Origin: Bombella saccharophila
GTDB taxonomy: Bacteria > Pseudomonadota > Alphaproteobacteria > Acetobacterales > Acetobacteraceae
Assembly: GCF_026385475.1 (NCBI RefSeq)
Contig: NZ_JANIDW010000001.1
Coordinates: forward strand, 124,001 to 188,000
Length of the DNA: 64,000 nucleotides
Direction: 5' to 3'
The notes under the pieces: model-generated
The model's database searches: none
What the model was told of the DNA's origin: nothing
Seen by the model: only the letters and a program-made list of their open reading frames with translations
Made by a program: the position numbers and the translations under genes
Shown here: positions 38,510-47,100 of the stretch, piece after piece
Position numbering within the stretch: position 1 is the stretch's first letter
Layout: the number at the start of each line of letters is the position of its first letter

Positions 38510-39337
38510 ATGAGCGATACAGCCCCCATAATCAAATTGGTGTTGTCAGATATGGATGGCACCATTCTCGGCCCCGATAAACGCCTTTCCCCCGCGACAT
38601 GCAAAGCGGTGGAGCAGCTTGCCGCGCATCATGTCCCCGTTGCGCTTGTAAGTGCGCGTTTGCCTGCGGCGATTCTGCCTTATGTGCGGCAGTTAGGGCT
38701 AAAGGGGCCGTGCGCGGGGTTTAATGGGGGGGTGTTCTTTTCCCCTGATGGCACAATTTTAAAGAGCTATCGTTTCCCACCAGAGGATGTAACAGCCTTG
38801 CTGGCACGGCTTGCGCCCTTGCCGGTAGAGCTATGGTTCCAGACCGAACGTGAATGGCTTGTTGGGGATGCAAGTACGGCTTTAGTACAACGCGAGCAGA
38901 ATCTAACAGGCATCACCCCGCGGGAAGTTGCAGAACTTTCCTCACATGATGAGGCTGTGAATCGTGTGATGGTATGCTCGGAGGATACGGCCTTAATCGC
39001 GCGGTTAGAGGCTGAATTGCCTGCGTCTTTTGGGGGGCGGGCCAGTATGTTGCGTTCAGCACCACATAAATTGAACATTACGCCCGCCCTAGCCAATAAG
39101 GGTGATGCGGTGAGGGAGCTTGCCCAGCTTTATGGCGTAACCCCGCAGAATGTAGCGGTTTTGGGTGATGCGCCGAATGATTTACCGATGTTGAGCGTAG
39201 CGGGGATGAGCATTGCGATGGGCCAAGCCCCAGAGGGCGTAAAGGCGCAGGCACGCTATGTGACAAAAACACCTGCTGAAGATGGCTGGGCATATGCGGC
39301 AGAGAGGTTCATTATACCCGCAGCCCTATCACAATAG
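38510..39337 (+). CDS. HAD-superfamily Cof-type sugar phosphatase
   Basis: A 275-residue HAD hydrolase of the Cof/class IIB type. Motif I is LSDMDGTILGP with two catalytic Asp residues, motif II is VSARLP, motif III includes the Lys in KGDAVREL, and motif IV is LGDAPNDLPML. These enzymes dephosphorylate sugar phosphates or similar small molecules in the cytoplasm; substrate not inferable. Its place inside the pentose-phosphate operon suggests a sugar-phosphate substrate. Start ATG 38510 rather than 38501, which is directly against the GGAGG. Confidence 0.88.
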   Translation: MSDTAPIIKLVLSDMDGTILGPDKRLSPATCKAVEQLAAHHVPVALVSARLPAAILPYVRQLGLKGPCAGFNGGVFFSPDGTILKSYRFPPEDVTALLARLAPLPVELWFQTEREWLVGDASTALVQREQNLTGITPREVAELSSHDEAVNRVMVCSEDTALIARLEAELPASFGGRASMLRSAPHKLNITPALANKGDAVRELAQLYGVTPQNVAVLGDAPNDLPMLSVAGMSIAMGQAPEGVKAQARYVTKTPAEDGWAYAAERFIIPAALSQ

Positions 39338-39360
39338 GGTAGTTAGTGATTCGGAGAGTT

Positions 39361-40107
39361 ATGGGTATGACAACAGATATGCGCCACGCCGTTGTGGATG
39401 TGTTGAAGGATGCTGATGCTGTCGCCATGAAAATGGCAGAGCTATTAATAGAGACGGTGCGTAATAAGCGGGACGGTAAGGCCCGTATTGCGCTTTCTGG
39501 TGGGTCTACCCCTAAAAAATTATTCTCGATTCTTGCACGTCCAGAGGTAGCGCAACAAATTGATTGGTCACGCGTAGAGATTTTCTATGGGGATGAGCGT
39601 CATGTGCCCGAGGGCCATGAGGATAGCAATCATACGAGTGCTAAGACATTATTGCTCTCCAAAGTAGCGATTCCGGCCGCTCAGATTCATCCTATGCCGA
39701 CAAAAGGGACCGCCCAAGCTGATGCCGCACAGTATCAAACCGTGTTGGAACATGCTTATGGCCGCAAGACATTAGAGGCAGGGCATCCCCTTTTTGATAT
39801 CGTCATGCTGGGCTTAGGGACAGATGGGCATACGGCCTCTCTCTTCCCCGGTGAGGCTGTTTTACAAGAGAAAACCGCTTGGGTGGGGGTATCCGCCCCC
39901 AAAACAGCCCCGCATGAGCGTCTTACCCTGACATACCCAGCCATTGCCTCTAGCAAGTTAGTGGTCTTTTTGGTGACGGGGGAAAATAAAGTACCAATGT
40001 TGGCCCGTTTGCGTCAGGGGGATGGCAGCATCCCATCCGGGCGTATTGTATCGGAAGGAGAAATTCTGATACTGGCAGACAGTGCTGCTGCTGGAGAGCC
40101 TTCATGA
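39361..40107 (+). CDS. pgl: 6-phosphogluconolactonase
   Basis: A protein of about 248 residues of the glucosamine-6-phosphate isomerase/6-phosphogluconolactonase family. RIALSGGSTPKKLF binds phosphate, FYGDERHVPEGHEDSN is the family signature, and MLGLGTDGHTASLFPG contains the catalytic His region. It hydrolyses 6-phosphogluconolactone to 6-phosphogluconate. Start may be 39361 or 39367 (GGAGAG upstream fits both). The 3' end overlaps rpiA by ATGA. Glucose-6-phosphate dehydrogenase itself is not in the window. Confidence 0.93.
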   Translation: MGMTTDMRHAVVDVLKDADAVAMKMAELLIETVRNKRDGKARIALSGGSTPKKLFSILARPEVAQQIDWSRVEIFYGDERHVPEGHEDSNHTSAKTLLLSKVAIPAAQIHPMPTKGTAQADAAQYQTVLEHAYGRKTLEAGHPLFDIVMLGLGTDGHTASLFPGEAVLQEKTAWVGVSAPKTAPHERLTLTYPAIASSKLVVFLVTGENKVPMLARLRQGDGSIPSGRIVSEGEILILADSAAAGEPS

Positions 40108-40790
40108 ACGTTGATGACTGCAAACGTGCTGCTGCTCATTATGCCGCCAGCCTCGTAAAACCGGGGATGGTTGTTGGGCTTGGCACAGGCAGTACCGCCG
40201 CTTTCATGATTGAGCGCTTAGGCGAGCGTGTGGCTGAGGGGCTGGATATTCTAGCCATCCCAACATCTGAGGAATCGGCTGCTTTAGCTCGTGCAGCAGG
40301 GATTAAAATCACAACATTTGCAGAGCATTCTGTAGTCGACATCACCATTGATGGTGCTGATGAGGTTGAGCGTAAGACGCTACATCTCATCAAGGGGCTA
40401 GGGGCGGCTTTGCTGCGTGAGAAGATTGTTGCGCAGGCATCACGGCGTTTTGTCGTTATTGTCGATGCGACAAAACCGGTGAACCAGCTTGGCGAGCGGG
40501 TGCCCGTACCTGTGGAGGTTGTTCCTTTTGGGTATGAGGCAACGGCGGCCCGTCTGGAAGCCATGGGGGCAAAAGTGATTTGCCCCCGCAGGAAGCTTAC
40601 TGGTGAGCTTCTTACTACCGATAATGGGAATAGAATACTCGATTGCAGCTTCGGCCCTATTGAGGATGTGCAAGCATTAGCGGCACGGCTTGATGGGATT
40701 GTAGGTGTGGTGGAGCATGGACTGTTCCCCAATATGGCAACCGATGTACTGGTTGCAACCGAACGGGAGGTTGAGCAATGGACGCCATGA
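40104..40790 (+). CDS. rpiA: Ribose-5-phosphate isomerase A
   Basis: A 228-residue enzyme interconverting ribose-5-phosphate and ribulose-5-phosphate. Motifs: GLGTGSTAAFMIE, IPTSEESAALA, DITIDGADEVE with catalytic Asp residues, KGLGAALLREKIVA and VVDATKPV. Start overlaps pgl stop; its last bases overlap the gluconokinase start. Confidence 0.95.
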   Translation: MNVDDCKRAAAHYAASLVKPGMVVGLGTGSTAAFMIERLGERVAEGLDILAIPTSEESAALARAAGIKITTFAEHSVVDITIDGADEVERKTLHLIKGLGAALLREKIVAQASRRFVVIVDATKPVNQLGERVPVPVEVVPFGYEATAARLEAMGAKVICPRRKLTGELLTTDNGNRILDCSFGPIEDVQALAARLDGIVGVVEHGLFPNMATDVLVATEREVEQWTP

Positions 40791-41344
40791 CAGAGAAAGA
40801 GGCAGTAAAAGCTGCCGCTGGTATCGCTCCGCATTATATTGTGGTGATGGGTGTTTCCGGCAACGGCAAGACGACTGTAGCAGAGCTACTGTCTAAATGT
40901 CTGGGATGGCCGTTTCAGGAAGGTGATGACCTTCACCCCAAGGCGAATGTGGAGAAGATGCGTTCTGGCCACCCGTTGACGGATGAGGACCGCGCCCCTT
41001 GGCTGGAGCTATGCCATGATTGGCTGGCAAAATGTGCCGAGAAGGGAACAGGGGCTGTGTTGACATGTTCTGCGTTGAAGAAGAAATATCGTGAGGTTCT
41101 TGCCAAGCATATTCCTGTTCAGTTTGTTTATCTCAAGGTAGATCCGAAGATTATCGAAGAGCGGTTAAAGCATCGTGTGGGCCATTATATGCCGCCGTCT
41201 TTATTGCCGAGCCAGTTGGCCACGCTTGAAGAGCCGACCGATGATGAGCCTGTAATTCGTGTGCCGGGTGATGCTCCTCCTGAGGAATTGCGGGACCGTG
41301 TTATCGAGCGGTTGCGCGTGGTGCCCCCGCCGAAGAATTTTTAA
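40778..41344 (+). CDS. gntK: Gluconokinase
   Basis: A 188-residue P-loop kinase phosphorylating gluconate to 6-phosphogluconate. Walker A is VMGVSGNGKTTVAE; EGDDLHPKANVEKM and GHPLTDEDRAPWL are gluconokinase signatures, with LTCSALKKKYREVL following. It overlaps rpiA by 13 bases and has GGGAGG 7 bases before the ATG. It completes the operon, feeding external gluconate (made by periplasmic glucose oxidation and lactone hydrolysis in such bacteria) into gnd. Confidence 0.95.
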   Translation: MDAMTEKEAVKAAAGIAPHYIVVMGVSGNGKTTVAELLSKCLGWPFQEGDDLHPKANVEKMRSGHPLTDEDRAPWLELCHDWLAKCAEKGTGAVLTCSALKKKYREVLAKHIPVQFVYLKVDPKIIEERLKHRVGHYMPPSLLPSQLATLEEPTDDEPVIRVPGDAPPEELRDRVIERLRVVPPPKNF

Positions 41345-41383
41345 GTAAATCTCGGCAGTATGTCTTAGTTACATGAGACAAAA

Positions 41384-41415
41384 TGAATGGCGGGGCCTTG
41401 GTCTCGCCATTTTTA
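41384..41415 (+). terminator. Intrinsic terminator of the pentose-phosphate operon
   Basis: AATGGCG/CGCCATT stem (extended by two weaker pairs) followed by TTTTTAATT, 40 bases past gntK. Confidence 0.75.
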
Positions 41416-41517
41416 ATTAACAGGTGACTAATAGACGGGGCATAAGCTTTGCTTATTGTGGCAAGAAACGGTAGGACTATTCTTTATCAGTAAGGGTATT
41501 TGTCCGGTGGAAGCTAC

Positions 41518-43131
41518 ATGATGACATTGAGTGATTGTCCCAGTCCTGCGTTGCAGGGCAATGTTTTACCGGGACAGCCCGAAGTTCAATTACGACGTAA
41601 TGTTTTATATGTTCCTCGGGCAGCTGGGGGACGTGATACGGAGTTTGGTCTATTTTCTGAGACAGGGCGACAATTACTCGACCATGCCTTATTTTCCCGA
41701 TACCCGCAAAAATTAAAGAGCCAAGGGATAACGACTGCGCTTATGCCCTCCCCTTATCGTCTAAGGGTAGAGGGCAATGTAGTGTATGGAGGGGTGATTG
41801 GAGATCATTATGGGCACTTCATTACGGAATGTTTGAGTGTCCTATGGTATTGTATAGAAAACCCGGACCCTGAGCGGCGGATTTTATTTCATAGTGATCT
41901 GACGGTGGAGGAGATTTTTTCCATCCCCTGGATGGCAGAGTTTTTATCTTATTGTCAGATAAAACCAGAGCAAATTCTATTACCGCACTTACCCGTTATT
42001 ATAGAGAGCTTAGTTTTACCAGGCCAGGGCTTTAGTGAAGATGGGTTTATTTATGAAGGCTATGGGCAGAGCTGCCGGTTATTGGGGGAGTGTGCTTTAC
42101 CGTTAGAGATGCGGGAGAGAAAGGTCCAACCTATTTATTTAAGCCGCGCAGCCTTAAAAGGTGGCACGCGACAATTGGTAAATGAAGAGGCGTTAATCCA
42201 CGCTTTGCAGCAGCGTGGGGTTAAAATTATTGTGCCGGAAATGCTGAGTGTGCGGGAGCAGATCTCATTATTTGCATGTCACCCTGTGATAGGCATTATG
42301 GGGTCAGCCTGGCATACAGCTATTTTTACAGATTATGTGTGCGGTGTTGCGCTTTGTTTTGATGACCATATTTATCGCTCCTTCCCACTTATGGATGCTG
42401 TGCATGATACCCGGCTTGCTTATGTACGGGTAAAAGCTGGTGGGCAGCGGGCTGTCGATCCTGCGCCTGGGTTCAAGGTAGCTTGTGTGTTAGAGGACCC
42501 CGAGGCAGTGGCGAATGCGCTGCTTGTTCGTCTTTCACAGCTCATGCGTGATGAAGGGGCCTCTGAGCAGGAGAGTGCATTTTCCCTTCATCCTACATTA
42601 CATCAAACGGTGGAGATATTTCGGCTTTATTCCGCTCTTGGGGAGCCTGTCACAATGCATACGGCTTATGAGACCGTGGCATGTTGTGAGGATGTGAGCC
42701 GGTGGCATGTGCCAGTCTTAGCCCTCATAGTGGGGGAAGCTGCTTTTCTATGTGCTGAGGATGATATGTTACCCTGTATGGGGATTCTTCATGATGGGGG
42801 AGGGCCATTTTTATCCTATCGTGTGATGCGTGGTGCGGACGGGGCGGTGAGTTTGCAACACCCGGAGACGGGGTTATGGCTTAAAGCCCCTCCGGCGCAT
42901 GTAGGCTTGCCGTTGCATAGTGATGGGACAGAGGTACTGACATGGGAGCAATTTACCCTAAGGCCATATAATGTGGCTTTTGAGAGGAGAGGACGTTTGC
43001 AGGAGGCCTTAACCTTACTTGAGGAAAAATGTCTCTTTGGTACGTGGGACCAACAAAAGGCTCATCACTATGGGCTTATGGCGGCATGGCAGCGCGTTTT
43101 TAAGGATGATAGTTCCTCAATAGAGGCATGA
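41518..43131 (+). CDS. GT61-family glycosyltransferase with C-terminal beta-trefoil-like region
   Basis: A 537-residue protein. The first 330 residues match glycosyltransferase family 61 (DUF563): YGHFITECLSVLWY, PIYLSRAALKGGTRQLVNEE, and GSAWHTAIFTDYV with the invariant His. Enzymes of this family transfer sugars such as xylose or act on capsular/exopolysaccharide in bacteria. Residues from about 390 to 490 look like a different small beta domain: a repeat rich in aromatic and Gly residues with GAVSLQHPETGLWLKAP and EVLTWEQFTLRPY, reminiscent of fascin or other beta-trefoils. No signal peptide or membrane helix. Start ATG 41518 with GGTGGA upstream. It stands alone, converging with the HerA-like gene 6 bases away. 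Acceptor unknown. Confidence 0.82.
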   Translation: MMTLSDCPSPALQGNVLPGQPEVQLRRNVLYVPRAAGGRDTEFGLFSETGRQLLDHALFSRYPQKLKSQGITTALMPSPYRLRVEGNVVYGGVIGDHYGHFITECLSVLWYCIENPDPERRILFHSDLTVEEIFSIPWMAEFLSYCQIKPEQILLPHLPVIIESLVLPGQGFSEDGFIYEGYGQSCRLLGECALPLEMRERKVQPIYLSRAALKGGTRQLVNEEALIHALQQRGVKIIVPEMLSVREQISLFACHPVIGIMGSAWHTAIFTDYVCGVALCFDDHIYRSFPLMDAVHDTRLAYVRVKAGGQRAVDPAPGFKVACVLEDPEAVANALLVRLSQLMRDEGASEQESAFSLHPTLHQTVEIFRLYSALGEPVTMHTAYETVACCEDVSRWHVPVLALIVGEAAFLCAEDDMLPCMGILHDGGGPFLSYRVMRGADGAVSLQHPETGLWLKAPPAHVGLPLHSDGTEVLTWEQFTLRPYNVAFERRGRLQEALTLLEEKCLFGTWDQQKAHHYGLMAAWQRVFKDDSSSIEA

Positions 43132-43137
43132 TCTTTC

Positions 43138-44604
43138 TTAAAGAGCCGCAGTTTGCCAGCCCGGCCCAATAATCGCAACACGGCGGTGGCGACCTGTCCC
43201 TTGTAAGATGATGGCCTCGCATGTCTCCAGATAAGTGAGTTGCCGCCGGGCGCGCCCTAAGGAGTGTGTGCCATAAGCGCGGGCAAGGGCGGCATCATCA
43301 GGGCATGGCTTGCCCTCCATCGCAGCCCGGGCGAGGAGGAAATAAACAGGCTGCATATCATCCGGTAAGCGTCCGGCCCGTTGTTGAATATCCTGCCATT
43401 CTTCGCTCTCGGCTTGTTCGCGCGTTAGGCCGCATCGGATGGTGCTGAGCATGGTCTGGAAGCGCGCCATAGGCAGTAAATTGCGTGAGAATCCTGCTAA
43501 ACGCGCCCGCATTTGGAAGTCTTGATACAAGGTAGCAAGCGGGCGATAGGCTGCGTCTTTATCCTGCCCTGTTTCTGCAACAAGTTGCCAGAGGGTCTCT
43601 GGGTCTGGCTCGGTGGAGAGGCTGGCTTGCTGTTGTTCCTCTGCGGCACGGTTTGCACTATAGGCATCAAGTTGGGCGAGGAGGTCCGGCTTGGGGGCAG
43701 CAGGCTCTTTACGCGGGCGGGGTGTTGGCTCGGCAACAGGCTCTAAGATGAGGTCGCGTAATTCCTCCACAGGCATGGAGGGTTGCTCTAAGGGCATAAG
43801 GGCTGGGCCGCCTGCATGGCTTGCGGTTTCCACCGGGCCAATCGTGACCCGTTGAGGCCGGCGGGCGAGTGCGGGGCCGAGGGCCATAAATTGCCCGCGG
43901 GCAAGGTCACGAAAGCTCTCAGCAGCGCGGCGTTCCATCCCTAAGAGGTCCGCGGCACGGGCCATATCAATATCAAGGAAGGTCCGCCCCATAAGGAAGT
44001 TGGAGGCCTCTGCGGCGACATTCTTCGCAAGCTTGGCAAGGCGTTGGGTAGCGATAATCCCCGCCATACCGCGCTTACGCCCGCGGCACATGAGGTTGGT
44101 CATGGCATTGAGGGAGAGGCGGCGCGCTTCATCAGAGGTATCCCCCCCTGCGATGGGGGCAAAAAGTTGCGCCTCATCCACAACGACTAAGACGGGATAC
44201 CAATAAGCGCGTGGGGTATCGAACATTCCACTCAGAAAGGCCCCAACGGAGCGGAGTTGCCCTTCTGCCTCACTTTGTTCCAGATTCAGCACAACAGAGG
44301 CACGATGCATACGCACGCGTTCCCCCGCCGCGCGGAGGCTGGCCTCGGATTGTGTATCTGTCTCAATCACGAGATGGTCGTATTTTTCAGCAAGGGTGAC
44401 GAAGTCTCCCTCTGGGTCGATGATGACTTGCTGGACGAGGGTCGCACTCTGCTCCAATAACCGGCGGAGGAGGTGGGATTTGCCAGAGCCAGAATTACCC
44501 TGCACGAGCAAACGCGTAGCGAGCAATTCGGGGAGGTCAATATGGGCATCCTCACCGCGGGAGGTCGTGCCAAGGAGAAGGGGGCCAAACTGTGATGAAC
44601 TCAT
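43138..44604 (-). CDS. HerA-like (DUF87) DNA-translocase-type ATPase
   Basis: A 488-residue ATPase of the HerA/FtsK superfamily with a DUF87-like domain. Walker A GNSGSGKSH lies at residues 36-44, IDPEGDFVTL follows, and Walker B is VLVVVDEAQLF near residue 145; GIIATQRLAKLA is the sensor region. The second half, after an Ala/Pro/Glu linker (about 280-330), is a C-terminal helical domain possibly with a DNA-binding winged fold (TYLETCEAIILQGTGRHR). HerA proteins move along DNA, usually with a nuclease partner NurA, which is not seen here. Its start overlaps the flavoprotein stop (ATGA). Confidence 0.82.
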   Translation of the reverse strand: MSSSQFGPLLLGTTSRGEDAHIDLPELLATRLLVQGNSGSGKSHLLRRLLEQSATLVQQVIIDPEGDFVTLAEKYDHLVIETDTQSEASLRAAGERVRMHRASVVLNLEQSEAEGQLRSVGAFLSGMFDTPRAYWYPVLVVVDEAQLFAPIAGGDTSDEARRLSLNAMTNLMCRGRKRGMAGIIATQRLAKLAKNVAAEASNFLMGRTFLDIDMARAADLLGMERRAAESFRDLARGQFMALGPALARRPQRVTIGPVETASHAGGPALMPLEQPSMPVEELRDLILEPVAEPTPRPRKEPAAPKPDLLAQLDAYSANRAAEEQQQASLSTEPDPETLWQLVAETGQDKDAAYRPLATLYQDFQMRARLAGFSRNLLPMARFQTMLSTIRCGLTREQAESEEWQDIQQRAGRLPDDMQPVYFLLARAAMEGKPCPDDAALARAYGTHSLGRARRQLTYLETCEAIILQGTGRHRRVAIIGPGWQTAAL

Positions 44605-45842
44605 GCAGGTAGTTTACCGGGCAATGCGCCAGAGAGCCAGAGATGAACGCCCTCTGCGCAAAGATAAGCGGTCGAAAAACACCCTTGGAGCAAATATCCC
44701 CCCGTTGGGGCCTCCCAATCAAGCATTTCTCCACAGGCGAATAAGCCGGGCTGATGATGGAACATGAGATGCTCATCCAAAGCATCCTGCTTGACCCCAC
44801 CGGCCGTTGAGATAGCACGGTCTAATGCGGCTGGTGCGGTGAGGGTGAGGGGGAGATGCGTAATCGCTTGTGTTAGCTCATCAGGGCTGCGGGCTTCGGG
44901 GCAGAGGAGGGTGAGCAGCTCGCGCATGGTGCGGTCTAACCCTAAGGCTTTGCGGAGCTTATTGTTCCGGCTTTCACGCAGGCGTTGGCGTGCCAAACGC
45001 TCCCTTATTGCGTCCGCTTTTAAGTTAGGGCGTAAGGAGAGATGCAGGGTGATAGGGCGCGGGTGGTTCTGCGCAAGGGCCTCACGCAGAGGGGCCGAGA
45101 GGGCATAAAGGGGAGCCCCCTCAAGCCCGCGTTTGGTGATGATGAGGTCCCCACGTTTGGTCTGGCCTGCAAAGCTGAGCGTAACCCCGCGTAATGTGGC
45201 GCCCTCATGCCGGGTGAGGACGTCATCCGGCCAGTCGGGCATAAAGCCACAATTTGAGGGAGCAAACGGCGTGCAATAAGGGGTTAGGAGGGAGGCCCAT
45301 TGGCCATCACTGCCCAAGCGGGACCAGCTACTTCCCCCAAGGGCGAGGATAACCGCCGAGGCAGGCTGCGTTACAACCCCTTCTGGCGTCTGGAAGGTGG
45401 GGGTTAGCCCTTCTTGGCCGATGAGTTTGTGATGGGGAAAGAACTGCACCCCTTGCTGTTGCAATCGCGCAAGCCATTGGCGCAGAAGGGGTGAGGCTTT
45501 AAGAGAGTGCAGGAATACCCGGCCAGAGCTGCCCACAAAACAAGGCGTGCCAAGCCCCTCAGCCCAATTTTGGAGGTCTGTGGGGGAGAAGGCACGTAAA
45601 GCGGGTTCTAACCAATGGTGCGCGGGGCCATAGCGGGTGAGGAAGGTCTCTAGCGGCTCGCTATGAGTGAGGTTGAGGCCACTACGCCCTGCCATAAGGA
45701 GCTTGCGCCCCGGCCGCGCCATATGGTCGTAAAGATGAACCTGATAGCCGCGTTTGCTCAATAATTCCGCAGCGAAAAGCCCAGCAGGGCCAGCACCAAT
45801 AATCGCAATAGGGGCAGTAGGAGCCGTAGCATGATGGCACAT
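44601..45842 (-). CDS. FAD-dependent flavoprotein of the HI0933/TIGR03862 type
   Basis: A 413-residue protein with the BaiN/HI0933 flavoprotein fold. FAD binding: IAIIGAGPAGLFAAELL; then GRKLLMAGRSGLNLTHS, ALGGSSWSRLG, and the C-terminal GLFACGEMLDWEAPTGGYLLQGCF are family signatures. The physiological reaction is not known for most members. Start is uncertain: ATG 45842 is used because the frame upstream to TTG 45938 has no ribosome site and poor conservation. It is translationally coupled to the HerA-like ATPase. Confidence 0.85.
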   Translation of the reverse strand: MCHHATAPTAPIAIIGAGPAGLFAAELLSKRGYQVHLYDHMARPGRKLLMAGRSGLNLTHSEPLETFLTRYGPAHHWLEPALRAFSPTDLQNWAEGLGTPCFVGSSGRVFLHSLKASPLLRQWLARLQQQGVQFFPHHKLIGQEGLTPTFQTPEGVVTQPASAVILALGGSSWSRLGSDGQWASLLTPYCTPFAPSNCGFMPDWPDDVLTRHEGATLRGVTLSFAGQTKRGDLIITKRGLEGAPLYALSAPLREALAQNHPRPITLHLSLRPNLKADAIRERLARQRLRESRNNKLRKALGLDRTMRELLTLLCPEARSPDELTQAITHLPLTLTAPAALDRAISTAGGVKQDALDEHLMFHHQPGLFACGEMLDWEAPTGGYLLQGCFSTAYLCAEGVHLWLSGALPGKLPA

Positions 45843-46019
45843 AGAGGGGCGTATCCGGCGATAATATCGTGTGAAGAGGAGGCTGTAGCTGTTGTTAGCC
45901 TGTTCTGTAGCGAGGGGAAAGATGGGCTTTCTATGCAACCCTCTATAGAATCGTCTTATAAGACAGGATAAGGAGGAGCCTCTAGGCTTATAGGGCCGTT
46001 AGATGAAGGGGATGATGAG

Positions 46020-46853
46020 ATGGAACTCTGCACAACAATCCAAGCCATACGGCAAGCGCGTGCTGCTTTAGGGACGGTAGGTTTTGTCCCGACAATGGGT
46101 TTTTTGCATGAGGGGCATCTCTCCCTCGTTAGGCAAGCGCGGGCGGAGAATGATGCGGTGATTGTGAGCATCTTTGTCAATCCCATACAATTTGGCTCGG
46201 CAGAGGACCTCTCAACTTACCCTCGTGCGTTAGAGCGCGATGTGGCCTTGTTACAGCAAGAAGGTGTGGCGTGTGTTTTCGCCCCTGATGTGGCAGAATT
46301 ATATCCAGAAGGCTTTGTAACGCAGATGTCCCTTGGCGGTGTGGCTGCTGCATTAGAGGGCACCTCTCGCCCCGGTCATTTTGCGGGGGTCGCGATGGTG
46401 CTGACGAAGTTATTTAACATCATCCAACCACAAAGGGCCTATTTTGGGCAGAAAGACGCGCAGCAATGTGCGGTTGTTCGCCGTTTGGTGGAGGATGTGA
46501 ACAGCCCTGTAGAGATTATCACCGCCCCCACATGGCGGGAGGCAGATGGTTTGGCTGGCTCTAGCCGCAATAGCCGCTTAACGGAGGAGGACCGCAAACG
46601 TGCCCCGGCTTTGTATCGGGCTTTGTGCCATGCGCGGGACTGTGTGCGTGCTGGGGAGCATCGCCGTACTGTGTTGGAGGCGGCAATGCGCTCTGTCCTA
46701 GAGGCAGAAGGGCTGACAGACATTGATTATGCGATGATTGTAAACCCAGAGACATTCCATACCGAGGGGGAGATTATCCCGCCTCATGCCTTGGCGTTAT
46801 TAGCAGTCCGGGTAGGGGCGGTGCGTTTGATTGATAATATGCCGTTATTATGA
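46020..46853 (+). CDS. panC: Pantothenate synthetase
   Basis: A 277-residue enzyme making pantothenate from pantoate, beta-alanine and ATP. VPTMGFLHEGHLSLV carries the HxGH nucleotidyl-transfer motif, FVNPIQFG binds pantoate, FGQKDAQQCAVVRR and the SSRNSRL loop (replacing KMSKS) are present. Length is standard. No panB or panD is adjacent. Start ATG 46020; the site upstream is AAGGGGATG. Confidence 0.95.
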   Translation: MELCTTIQAIRQARAALGTVGFVPTMGFLHEGHLSLVRQARAENDAVIVSIFVNPIQFGSAEDLSTYPRALERDVALLQQEGVACVFAPDVAELYPEGFVTQMSLGGVAAALEGTSRPGHFAGVAMVLTKLFNIIQPQRAYFGQKDAQQCAVVRRLVEDVNSPVEIITAPTWREADGLAGSSRNSRLTEEDRKRAPALYRALCHARDCVRAGEHRRTVLEAAMRSVLEAEGLTDIDYAMIVNPETFHTEGEIIPPHALALLAVRVGAVRLIDNMPLL

Positions 46854-47100
46854 GGTTGTGAGGGGCATTGTCCAATATGATGAAGAGTATTTACCTATAA
46901 TATAGGGGTGCATTTGTCCTATTATTGGGAGAAGATAGTTTATTGTTAGGTAAAATATGTAAATTTATCTTCAACCTATGCAGCGCACTACATGCTGTCA
47001 TGCTCGGAAATACGCTTCACTCACTAGTCAAGGGCGGGAGAAGGGCGTAGCGTAACAACGTATTCAGCATTTTAGATATGCTTGATAGGAGAGTTTAAGC

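Noticed and set aside
40139-40834. 231-codon open frame antisense to rpiA and gntK
   Set aside because: It lies wholly opposite clearly functional rpiA and has no recognisable protein features.
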